Assembly (NCBI RefSeq): GCF_002127325.2
Contig: NC_035433.2
Coordinates: 82,960,079-83,024,078, forward strand
DNA from: Helianthus annuus
Lineage: Eukaryota > Streptophyta > Magnoliopsida > Asterales > Asteraceae
Reading direction: 5' to 3'
DNA: 64,000 nucleotides
Shown here: positions 1-10,180 of the stretch, one piece after another
Layout of the letters: each line of letters starts with the position of its first letter
Position numbering within the stretch: the first letter of the stretch is position 1
Notes under the pieces: model-generated
Databases searched by the model: none
Told to the model about the DNA's origin: nothing
The model's input: only the letters and a program-made list of their open reading frames with translations
Made by a program: the position numbers and the translations under genes

Positions 1-81
1 TTTGTTTTTAGCTGATGATGGTCTGTACTTAACTTGATATTTGACACATTTGGGGAAAATTGTAAGGGTTAACCGGTTGGG

Positions 82-85
<4 letters not shown>

Positions 86-115
<30 letters not shown>
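86..115. repeat. (TA)n microsatellite
   Basis: An uninterrupted alternating TA run of about 30 bases. Short open frames across it are artefacts. Confidence 0.9.
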
Positions 116-119
<4 letters not shown>

Positions 120-812
120 GCTATGATTATGTTTGGTGATGTTGCTAGAATTAGTAATGGGTCGTATTTGGCTGGGGACTGTGGTTGGAGTACTAGTGCG
201 TTTTGGAAGGCATGGAACTAGACAGATGCAGAGCGGCAAGGAAATCAGGGGAGTCTGTTCCATTTGTTGTTGTTGTATTTTTATTTCTATTTTTATTTTC
301 AGTTGTTTGAGTCGTAGTTTCCTGCCTCATTGAGGACAATGAAGGAAATAAGTGTGGGGAGGGGGAAACTAGCGTTTAGTTTAGGTGTCGTGTCATTGTA
401 GTTCAGTCATAGTTAAAAAAAAAGAAAATAGAAAATGTCCCGTAAAGGTATTCGCATAAAATGGAAAATGATAGGTGTAATTAAATCAGTGGCTTTTCGA
501 TTACTATATATATGAGATAATAAATAGTCGGTCACACGTCTAATTTAGGATATGTGGGTAGGCCCAGCCGGTTGAAAGGTTCCTTAGGCTTGATATAAAA
601 TAACTTAAAATAGGAGTCTTGTGGGTTCCCGCCTTAGGAGCTATGGTGAAACTGAAACTGTGGAAGGTATAAGAGGTACGTCATAAGTAAGAAACTTATA
701 AGTTTCTCCGATTAAACTGGCACACCTGTTTCTTTTTGTGAAAACAAATCCGAAACAGTGTGGCGCCCGAAAAGAAAAAAAATCATTCCATCCATCCATT
801 CACCTGAGCACA

Positions 813-815
<3 letters not shown>

Positions 816-866
<51 letters not shown>
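816..866 (+). repeat. Poly(A) tract of about 51 bases
   Basis: A pure A run in retrotransposon-derived DNA. It could be the tail of a retroposed copy, but no target duplication was found around it. Confidence 0.85.
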
Positions 867-867
<1 letters not shown>

Positions 868-1499
868 GTGAAGTTTATGGCATTAACCATGGGGATGGTG
901 ACTCGTGTGGCGTATGTCCGCTAAACTGATCGTATACAAAAGCATGTAAGCTCGCAATATCATCCATTCTTCCATCATAAAGTTTAATCGGACTAACATA
1001 AGAGTTTTTTATATAAGACGGTAGATTTATTTTAATCTCATAAGCTTGAAACGGGAATAGGTGGAGTCGTAGTCTTTTGAGTGTGGGATCCATAGATGAC
1101 TATACACTACTTGAACTTAATGGATCGAAAATAAGGGCTTGGAAACCAGCGGTTGGGTTTAAGTGGACAGTATATTCACAATCGTGGTTAACGTGTGATT
1201 AGATTCATTTTAATAAAATAATTGAATATATTGAAAGCCATTTGTTTTAGTTGTGATTCCATTGCGAATAATTTTTTCGGGGACGAAAAAAGATAAGTGT
1301 GGGGATGTGATGTGCGGGTGTAAACACGTCATATTATGTATAGTTTGTGTCGGTTTTAAGCGTTGGAGTGTGTTTATTCATAGTAATTTGTGTACTTATT
1401 GGTTGTCGGGTTTTTCAGGCTTAACAGCGCTTAAATGCAGTACAATGATCATACAAGCTGGAAAACGGGTGTTACAAGGCAATACGGAGCGAGAAAGCA

Positions 1500-1660
1500 G
1501 TTATGTTGGAAACCATGCTCCCTCGCGCCACGCGAGGGAGGCTATGTGATGTGTCGCGTGGCGCGACAGATAGAAGTCAACGATTGGTCAGAATATGCTC
1601 CTTCGCGCCACGCGAGGGAGTGACGAGATTCTGTAGCGTGGCGCGAAAGTGTTACAGCGT
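1500..1660. repeat. Tandem GC-rich hairpin repeat
   Basis: Two copies about 80 bases apart. The first (1518-1540) is a perfect 10-bp stem, CTCCCTCGCG/CGCGAGGGAG, with loop CCA. The second (1598-1620) is the same with one mismatch. Between them TGTCGCG/CGCGACA forms another perfect stem at 1552-1568, and a related GCGTGGCGCGAA follows at about 1635. Position inside an LTR or untranslated region is inferred. Confidence 0.8.
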
Positions 1661-2494
1661 GGAAACTTGTGTTTTTTAACCTAGTTCGAAGAAAACAGGA
1701 GGGGAATCATTACGCAGCCGCCGACGGACGATTGGGAGCACTTTTGGGCGATTACTTTCCATCATCTTCCATCTTCCAAGCAACTGGTTCATGTTCAATC
1801 AATTTCTAACAAATCCTGAAGCAACGATGACCATGATGCGCGGCTAATTCTCTTATAACTTCTACTCGGATGAACTTTTACATTGTTTGGCATTAATTCT
1901 TGTTTGCGGATTCGTATAACTGGTACAGCTTGACCACTCGTGTTGGATTCTTGGTAAACGTTTATTGTGTTTGAATTATTTGTCATTTATTAAGCGTATT
2001 GGCAACTTCCTTGCGTTGTTAGCGAGTTAGTAAATCGGTGGGTAGTTGATACAATTAAACGGGTTATTAGGTTGCATAGTGAATCTTAAAAACTATCCTT
2101 GATAACTAATCAGATTCATTAATTCCGAGGCCATGTCTATGTGGTGTTTTGAATCGGTAAATAGGTTTTGATGTTAAACGGGTAATTGGGATTCCGGGTA
2201 GAGGTTATTCTTTCTCGTATTGATTACAACTCTCTTAATTAGTTCCTTAGCTTTTACAATTAAATTCATCAAAACCCCAATCTAGATAATTTAGTTCTTA
2301 GTTAAAACGTGACACTGACCACAGATTCCCCATGGATACGATACCCTACTTACGCTATCTACGTAGCTTATTTAGGTTTTTGATTGACCCTTACGACAGT
2401 CATCAGTTTGTGAACTTTCACTACTTTGCTGAAAAATCGCTGTGATTGTGCATTTCATTTTGCAAAGACTTAAACTTGTTTGAATTTCTTTATT

Positions 2495-2755
2495 TTGTTT
2501 AAGCATTGGACATCCTCTGCGTATACGTGAGTATCGACCTGGATGTTATTGCCTAAACGTTCTGCTTTATTTTCTTTGGTGTTTCGTTTAAGCTTTGGAT
2601 CACCTTTGCGTATACGGGAGTATCGACCTGGTGGTTAAAGCCTAAACAACTTCAACTTGTTTTTTATTTCTTATTTTGTTTAAACATTGGACTTTCTCTG
2701 CGTATACGGAAGTATCGACCTGATTGTTAATGTTTAAACATTCTGCTTTGTTTTC
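2495..2755 (+). repeat. Threefold tandem repeat, about 100-bp period
   Basis: Three diverged copies share the order TTTAA(G/A)CATTGGA, then TGCGTATACG, then AGTATCGACCTG, then a return to TTTAAAC. Probably part of an LTR or leader. No coding potential seen. Confidence 0.75.
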
Positions 2756-3099
2756 GCACATATCACAGTTGATGAAAGTTTAAAGGCATTACTTGAGTTA
2801 GTGTATTGCATGATGAGGGGATATGCTGAGATCGTGGGGTCCATAAGAACTTAGTGCAAAATTAATATACCTTAACGTATCGGTAAGTATTTTCGAAAGT
2901 TTTTAGTTTGAGTTTAAGAGGACAATTATATCGTCAATCAACGTGAATCGTTTAGAACTTAATATGTTTAAAGCTTAACGGTGCTAGTGATTTGTCTCAA
3001 AACTGATATGATCCTCTTTCACAAACTCACAAAAATATGTTTGTATATATTTCATTTCTGCATTTAAATTTCTGTTATTGCATTTATGTTTCATATTTT

Positions 3100-3740
3100 T
3101 TGAAAAATCCAAAAAGATTTTCGACAACTGATGTTGAAAAGTTGATATTCAAAATTTCAAAGGCTAAACATGATGAACAGATGGTTTGGTTAATTGATTT
3201 AAAATGTTTTAGATGATTCATTAAGTTGAATCAGATTTAGAAATGCTTCAAAGTTTGATAAGTTTTAAATGTGAAAATTCTCGAATGTCTAGTTGATTCA
3301 TTAACTTGAATCACAACATGGTTTGTTGTAATAAGGTGTTTGAGCTGAACAGGGATAAAGCCAGGATTCGGTTTAAAGGCAAAATCTAATTTCAAGACAG
3401 CATACCCAGCATGATGATAGGGAGTCTAACGAACAAATTCCAGACAGCGATTCTAGCATGATGAGAGGAAGAGTCTGATGAAATTAGAGTAAAAGAGAGA
3501 TCCTGGAACATCATCTATGCAGACCGATCAAGATTGAAGAGTTGACATGTTGAAGACTCTCACTGAAGATTCCGTCAACATTCAAGGGGGAGTCTGTTGG
3601 TGCAGTTGCCTGTCGACTACATCTTCGTTCGAGTCTTAGATAGACAGAGAGAAGCCCAGAGACTGATCAAGACTGAAGAAGTGAAGACATGTATTTGTCA
3701 AAGACTCGATGGACGACTCGTCAACATCTGAGGGGGAGTC
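3100..3740 (+). mobile_element. Ty1/copia 3' internal region with duplicated PPT/LTR start
   Basis: Two near-identical junctions occur. Each is a purine tract GGGGGAGTC followed by TGTTGGTGCA, at about 3585-3603 and 3732-3750. The sequence between resembles the region upstream of each junction, so a segment of about 150 bases spanning the polypurine tract and LTR start is tandemly duplicated. No pol or gag ORF survives. Confidence 0.55.
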
Positions 3741-4169
3741 TGTTGGTGCACTACATCTGTCGATTTCGTCTTGGATCGAGTCTTAGATTGCATTGTATAG
3801 ATTAGGGCACATTATACGAGAAAATAGGAGAATGTATGTGTCTTAGATGTTGATTTCGCTCATAGGGTATTAGGTAGTGGTTTCGCTTATAAGGTCATGA
3901 GCTGATTTCGCTCATGTGGACATGTGGTCCTTGGAGCGAAATCATCAACACTATATATAGTGTTCAAGAGCGAAATCAGGTGAGTTGTTGTACGATTTCC
4001 ATACCGAAGTGCTGCCGGTGTGAAGACTGCTTGTATTTGTGATTTTATCAATACAATCAGTAGTTAATAGTGAAATCAAGCTAAACAAAGACTGAATCAA
4101 TGAATTCCGCCTCTGATTCAGTCTGAGCACTCTTCTGATCGACTCGTCAGGTCGTCTCGCGATCCTACA
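3741..4169 (+). mobile_element. Ty1/copia-type 3' LTR
   Basis: Starts TGTTGGTGCAC directly after a polypurine tract and ends CGATCCTACA, giving the TG...CA ends and a length (429 bases) usual for plant copia LTRs. It contains a TATATATAG box near 3950. No primer-binding site follows the 3' end, so it reads as the 3' LTR of an element whose interior is lost. The exact right end is inferred from the terminal CA. Confidence 0.55.
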
Positions 4170-4499
4170 GATTTCGACTCACAAACTTACATACACATTT
4201 GCACATATTAATTATATTAAACATTTTCACATAACTACCATATAATAAATCAGTAAATTTTCAAATAATCCTTGTTTACTAAATCCCACAGTTACAAAGA
4301 AACGTTCACGAAAACCCGAAGTGTCACATCATAAACGTCAACATGCACCTATGTATATATACGTAACAACCAGGAATCATCAACGGGTACCAAGATATTT
4401 CTAAAATATCCATCATTTAATTTGATTGAGTGTGTTCTTCATTCATCTTTGAATGTGTTTGTATATTACGTTTGATTGTGAGTCTTAGTGTGACTTATC

Positions 4500-4663
4500 C
4501 ACCACAACCAAGTGGTATGAGAGCCAGATTCGAGATATAGAAATCAAGTAGAAGAATAAACAATATATCCAGAATGTTTCCATGCCAACATTGTTAGGAA
4601 GAGAAATGCAAATGATCATCGAGAAGGGCAAGATTGAACCAAAAGCAGTGTTACCACTGTAGT
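4500..4663 (+). mobile_element. Copia-like primer-binding site and leader remnant
   Basis: A TGGTATGAGAGCC motif at about 4513 is one base off the initiator-Met-tRNA primer-binding site (TGGTATCAGAGCC) that follows plant 5' LTRs. About 140 bases of leader and short open frame follow before the gypsy LTR cuts in at 4,664. It is a fragment of a separate retroelement. Confidence 0.45.
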
Positions 4664-5071
4664 TGTCACACCCTCAGTTTCCACATGCGGGGTACTATCG
4701 CGAGGCATGTGACTGACCAGGATCAAGCCACCAATCATATTGAACAAACATACAATTAAAATAGTTTAACAAAACCAATACGACCAGTGACTCGGGAGCT
4801 TGCTACGGGGGTTGTAGTGGTTGCATGAACCCATGTTCGGTTTCTCATTAATAACTATGAACTTTAAACCTTTATTTGAACTGTTTGACTTATGCTTCCG
4901 CTGTTACTTTTAAACAATAAGACTTTGGACTTGGACTTTATGAGTCACTGATCGTATTGGTTTTGTAAAACTTTTTTAATTGTATGTTTGTTCAATATGA
5001 TTGGTGGCTTGATCTTGGTCAGTCACATGCCTCGCGGTAGTACTCCGCATGTGGAAATTGAGGGTGTGACA
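4664..5071 (+). mobile_element. Ty3/gypsy LTR with long inverted ends
   Basis: Begins TGTCACACC and ends GGTGTGACA. Beyond these short LTR inverted ends, about the first 100 bases (4664-4770) reappear as the reverse complement at about 4970-5071, covering the CATGCGG, GCATGTGACTGACC and GCCACCAATCATATTG segments. The LTR can therefore fold on itself. A primer-binding site TTGGTATCACAGCC follows at 5,074 and a gag start further on, so this is a 5' LTR. Confidence 0.75.
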
Positions 5072-5277
5072 GATTGGTATCACAGCCATTGGTTATAGTG
5101 AACTCGGTTTTAAAAAGAAATGTATTTTTGAGAAAAACCAGACTATAACCCGCTTTGTACTCAGCGACTCGCAACGACACTACACTTCAAGTGCAAGGTT
5201 CAACACTTTAGACTTTGTAGCTCGGGCATGTGTTTACTTGTTGCTTATTTGGAGCATATTTGATGATATATGTACTA

Positions 5278-5372
5278 TATATATATATATACATATATAC
5301 ATATATATATATATATATCTATATATATATATATATGTATATATATATGTATATGTACATATATGTATATGT
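5278..5372. repeat. (TA)n-rich microsatellite in gypsy leader
   Basis: TA and TATG alternation between the primer-binding region and the gag start. It creates long spurious IYIYIY reading frames. Confidence 0.85.
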
Positions 5373-5454
5373 ACTTGTGTGCAATGGTCAATCCTCCTTC
5401 TACTTATTTCTTATGACAGTCATTCTAATACTGTGTTTTCTGGATATGAAGACA

Positions 5455-5789
5455 ATGAGCGGACACGAAAGAGGCAACGTTAACATGACTCAGGATCAGC
5501 TGACGAACCTGATAAACACCGTGGCTGCGGCTTTGGCAACCCATCTCGGAAGTAAACATGTCATTCTAGGATGTTTAGATCCTACTCTCGTATCATCTTA
5601 TCATTCTTAAATCAGTTCGCTTTGTTTTACGTGACAGGTCAACCTGCACCCGCTCAACCACGTGTTTGCACATTCAAAACGTTTATGGACTGCAAACCTC
5701 TCACTTTCAATGGCACTGAAGGAGCCATAGGCCTTCTACACTGGATCGAGAAGGTCGAATCTGTATTCATTGTATGTATAATTGTTTAA
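5455..5789 (+). pseudogene. Ty3/gypsy gag, 5' part only, with intron-like gap
   Basis: The frame starts MSGHERGNVNMTQDQLTNLI and, after a gap, resumes as QPAPAQPRVCTFKTFMDCKP followed by a GTEGA...LLHWIEKVESVF segment. This matches the start of gag in plant chromovirus-type gypsy elements, where the conserved FMDCKP and GTEGAxGLLHW segments are typical. The two parts are separated by 86 bases (5552-5637) starting GTAAAC and ending GACAG; removing them keeps the frame. The ORF then ends about 7 residues after VESVF, and capsid, nucleocapsid and pol are missing, so the element is truncated. Confidence 0.65.
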
Positions 5790-5807
5790 CTAATATTAAA
5801 ATTATTT

Positions 5808-5868
5808 AACGTTCTTGGGTTTAAGTCTCACAGACAGCAGGATTAAAAGAAATTTGCAGTTCAAAAAA
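5808..5868 (+). repeat. 5'-truncated tRNA-derived SINE
   Basis: GGGTTTAAGTCTCACAGACAGCAGG, AAAGAAATTTGC and a final GTTCAAAAAAA match the 3' half of the complete SINE at 6,108. The 5' half with box A is missing. Confidence 0.6.
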
Positions 5869-6107
5869 ATTATTAGAATTTTGTACTTATTAACAAAATA
5901 TAATACAACAAAAACACTTAACAAGATCAGAGGACCACAAAAAAGAAAAGAATGATACCTCTCTTGCATCTTTTGTCACTTGTCAAATCTCTACGCTACT
6001 TGATAAACCCGGCCAGGTAGAGGAGGGTGCTAACCAGAGTCAAATAATAAATTTAGCCCGACCCGTTTGACAATTTATATTTTCTAAGTTAAAAATATAA
6101 TTCCTTT

Positions 6108-6220
6108 ACTAATGGGGTGGTGGTCCGTTAGCAAAGGCAAAGTCTTTAAACACATTGGGAGGGTGGTCTTAGGTTCAAGTCCCACAGACATCAGGGAACA
6201 AAAGAAATTTGCCGTTCAAA
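6108..6220 (+). repeat. tRNA-derived SINE with target duplication
   Basis: A compact element with a box-A-like segment (GGTCCGTTAGCAAAGG), a perfect pol III box B (GGTTCAAGTCC), and a terminal TTGCCGTTC followed by an A run. It is flanked by the direct repeat AAAAATATAATTCCTTT (6091-6107 and 6221-6237), as expected of L1-type retroposition. It lies upstream of the glutamate receptor gene and is on the same strand. Confidence 0.75.
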
Positions 6221-6237
6221 AAAAATATAATTCCTTT

Positions 6238-6756
6238 TATGCAAATTCATTTAAAACACAACTCATTTCTGAAAATGTCTAACCAGTAATGCAAATGTCA
6301 TAGTCTGTACTCATGCTGCGATAGTTCTTCAAATATTAGTTTATTGGTAAGATTAAGTCAAGCTAGTTTAGGATAATATTTTAATACCAAGTTGTGATTT
6401 TTCCTTATAGTTAATGAACATTATTGTTTCTTGCCCGAATGAGATTCTCATCCATTTTCTTAAACAAGACTAAATATATAGAGTGAAATTCCATAATCAA
6501 GTTGCTAATTCATTTATACTAATTAATACATATTTCTGAGAAGTTTATTTTGCCTTGTACAGTTGCATGTGATCTACTAATTTCCTATTATCATGGTTTC
6601 ACGTTGTAGAAGTCAATGCTTTGCAAATAAGCGGTCCTATACGTTGTTGAAGTCCGGGTTGTTACTTCAATAATAGGACTAGTTGACTTTTTAAGGTAAA
6701 CTTTGACTATAATAAAATGGAAGTACGCTGCAGATCAAAAAACAAATTAACAGAAA
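6238..6756. other. 5' region of the glutamate receptor-like gene
   Basis: AT-rich DNA with no ORF or recognisable transposon. It should contain the promoter of the gene at 6,757. No convincing TATA box at a fixed distance could be chosen because the whole stretch is AT-rich. Confidence 0.4.
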
Positions 6757-9700
6757 ATGGAGCTCATGAGTTGCAGAAAACATATAATTCTTACATTTAT
6801 GATGCTCATGAACATAACGTATCAATTACATGGGTTGTCGAATCCATCACATGTAGTCAATATGAGTTCTAGCAGTAAGCATGAGATACCGATAGGGGTC
6901 ATTGTTGATATGACATCACTGTTTGGACAGATGGTTCATCACAGCATTCGCATGGCAATTTCAGATTTTTACTCTTTGAATGATGAGTGCAAAACGAGGT
7001 TAGTTCTACACACAAGGGATTCGAAAGGAAACCCTTTACGCGCTCTATCAGATGGTAAGATTTCTTACACTTCTTACTTTTATTAATTATGCAATTGTTA
7101 TATAAATGTTCCTGCAATTCTTCGGTACAGTCACCTAGAGATGACATAATTGGTTCAGTACTAACCAGTTATAACCTACGTTTTGCTTGCTACAATCCTA
7201 TGTAATAGTTCATCTGCTTGCCAAGTCACCTCTAGCACAGAATGCTTGTGAATAAAATGCAATTCATAAATTGTTCCTTAATTTTATTTATACCACCTTC
7301 AAGAAAAAGTGACAACTCTAATAGGGGCCACAACAAGTAGTTTTGTACCTATGTAAGACTTTTTTCCCACAATATAAAATTCTACGAATAACTAGTATGT
7401 CAAATTTGATTACAAAATTTATGCTATTAAAATACTAATTTAATACTTGGAAGAAAATGATCTTGCACAATTTTATATACTTCAAAAATACACTTTGGAG
7501 TTATTTCTTGAAACGATCCAGAAAAGGGTTAGAGCATATGTTTAGAGAAAACCCAAATTAGGAACATTATTGTCATATATCAAAGTTGTTATCTAACTAT
7601 TACAAATGATTCACCATTTATAGACTATTTTAGTAAGAGGCATTACGTTATGTTTGAATGATGCGTAAACGAGATAGAAAATTGAATTGGAATATCAGTT
7701 TCATTCGGTTAAAAGAAATGAAACCGTAAGTCAATAGCTAATTAAGTATTAGTTAGAAGTTTTATTTTTAGGAGTTAAAAGCATGCTTCTTCAGATTTCT
7801 TCCATCGAGATTTATACTTGAAATGAAATTAGGTGTTTGATGAAGGTTTGCCGCGTTTGAAGGTGCCGATTATACGTAACCCATCCAACATAAGTTCCGT
7901 TCAATCCGTTTTGCAATACTAAGACGTACGGGCCTTATTTATAAATAGTGTTATGGCAAAATACAATTAAACCCAAATAGCTAAACATTGTCTTTAACAT
8001 AAAAACTAAGAATTAAATTAAACACTTGCAGCCCATTAACAATACAGGATCATGAATTAAGGTTCAATAATTATCCTTTATTTATGTGCCTTTTCCATAA
8101 GTGATCATAAATTTATTTGTCAAACACTAGACACATTATTACAACTACACACTATCTTTTGTGGTAGATTTTTCATTGACAATCACTAATTTTTATTATT
8201 TGAATATCCCACTACGATTTTTGAAGCAAAGCCAACTAATAGCACCTGAACTCTAGACATGTCTTTATATCTGAGCATGCTCATTTGCACATTACAGCTT
8301 TTGATCTTCTAGAAAATCTTAAAGTACAAGCAATCATTGGACTAGAAACACTGCTCCAAGCAAAGCTCTTTAGCATTTTGGGAGAAAAAACCAAAGTACC
8401 ATTTCTTTCGTTAACCACAAGCCCTCCACTGAACGCAGCTGCTCATCGTTACTTACTTCAAATGACACCAGACGAGACCATCCAGTGGAAGGGTCTAGCA
8501 GCCATTGCTGAATCATTTCAATGGACCAATGTCATCCTTGTTCATGAGGACAGTGAATTTGGGAGGGAAAGTGTACCACATATAATTGATTCATTTCAAG
8601 ATAAAAAAATTCATATATCTTATAAAAGTTCGATTTCTTCATTAGCAACCGATGATCAAATAATTGACGAGCTACGTAAGCTCTCAGATATGCAAGAAAG
8701 GGTGTTCGTGATTCACGTCTCTCACTTTTTAGCATTTCGTATTTTGGTATATGCAAAAAGAGTGGGACTGATGAGCCAAGGATATGCTTGGATAGTAACA
8801 GATAAGACTATGAACTTCTTCGATCCTATAGACTTAGATGAAGAAGTTCTTGAATCATTTCAAGGAGTTTTAGGTCTGAAATACCTTATCCCATCATCAA
8901 TTCAACTTCGTAACTTTTCCAGAAGATGGAGAAAAGAATCTCTCCTTAGCAGCCCAAATATCTTCAACATATTGGCTTATGATACAACTTTTGCGGTAGC
9001 AACCGCTGTTGAAAGAGCCGAAATTAGACCTTCTAAAGATGGAAAGAAAGTTGGTGCATTGATGGCAATGGATTTCACAAATATCCGAGAATCGGAAAGT
9101 GGAAAAATACTATTAAAAGAGTTGCTAAACGTTAGATTCAAGGGATTGAGTGGTGAGTTTCATCTTGTAAACAGCAAATTCATTGCTAAGCCATTGGAAA
9201 TAGTTAATGTGATCGGAAAAGGTGAGAGAAGAGTTGGGATTTGGACTGAAGACGATGGTGTAAATGGTCTTGAAGGAATAATCTGGCCTGGAGGATCTCT
9301 GATCCCTCCAAGACGTTTGATATTGCAAACAAGCAAAAAGCTACGAATTGGTGTTCCTATGTTGGTTGGGTTTGAAGATTTCTTGACTGTAGAACAAAAT
9401 CCTCTAACCAATGAAACTATTGCCAAAGGGTTCTGCGTAGATGTGTTCAATGCTGCAATTGAAGCATTATCATATGAAGTACCATACGTATTTGTTCCAT
9501 TTTCTGTCGCGAATAAAAAACCAAATTCAGAAACTTACAATCAACTTATATATGAGGTCTACCTTCAGGTATGATAGGCTTAGGTGTGTTTGTATTTGTG
9601 TTAGGAAAATGACTATCATCTAATTGTTGTCACTTGGCGACACAATAATCAATTTTAATGTGTTTGGTAGACAAATCTATTTATGATTTTCTCCAGTTAC

Positions 9701-10142
9701 TTTTCTGTCAAATAGGTTTGAAATAATCAATTTTAAAACGTTACAAGCATATAATTACATATACTTTGAGAGAGAGAATAATTAACTTGTTCTTTGTGAT
9801 CCAGAACTTTGATGCGGTTGTAGGGGATACCACGATTACTGCCAATAGATCCTTATATGTTGACTTTACAATTCCTTACACTGACTTAGGTGTTGGGACG
9901 GTAACAAGAGATGATCAGAATTTGAGAAAAATTTGGTGGTTTTTGGAGCCCCTGGATGCACGTATGTGGATTGCAGCTACTTGCTCTTTTTTCATAATCG
10001 GAGCAACAATATGGGTTATTGAATATCCTATAAACCCAACGTTCCAAGGTCCCTGGCAAGATGTAGTTGGTCCTGTCCTCTGGTTCTCTTTCTCTACACT
10101 TACCTTTAGCCATAGTAATCTCTCTCTCTTCTATATCTCTCT

Positions 10143-10180
<38 letters not shown>

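Larger units (their letters stand above)
1..3100. mobile_element. Decayed LTR-retrotransposon sequence (probably Ty3/gypsy)
   Basis: No gene-like reading frame is visible. Near 328-366 lies a CATTGAGGACAATG-like motif followed by a G-rich purine run (TGTGGGGAGGGGGA). This arrangement is common just before the 3' LTR of Athila-type gypsy elements. The rest is low-complexity DNA, GC hairpins (about 1,500-1,660) and a threefold tandem repeat (about 2,495-2,755), as often seen in LTRs and untranslated regions. LTR ends and a target duplication could not be located, so element type and limits are inference. Confidence 0.4.

Noticed and set aside
1518..1640. CRISPR-like or riboswitch-like array
   Set aside because: Only two or three hairpins of retroelement type in a plant genome; no spacer pattern.
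5230..5483. IYIYIY-rich membrane-like ORFs
   Set aside because: Translation of a TA microsatellite in the gypsy leader.
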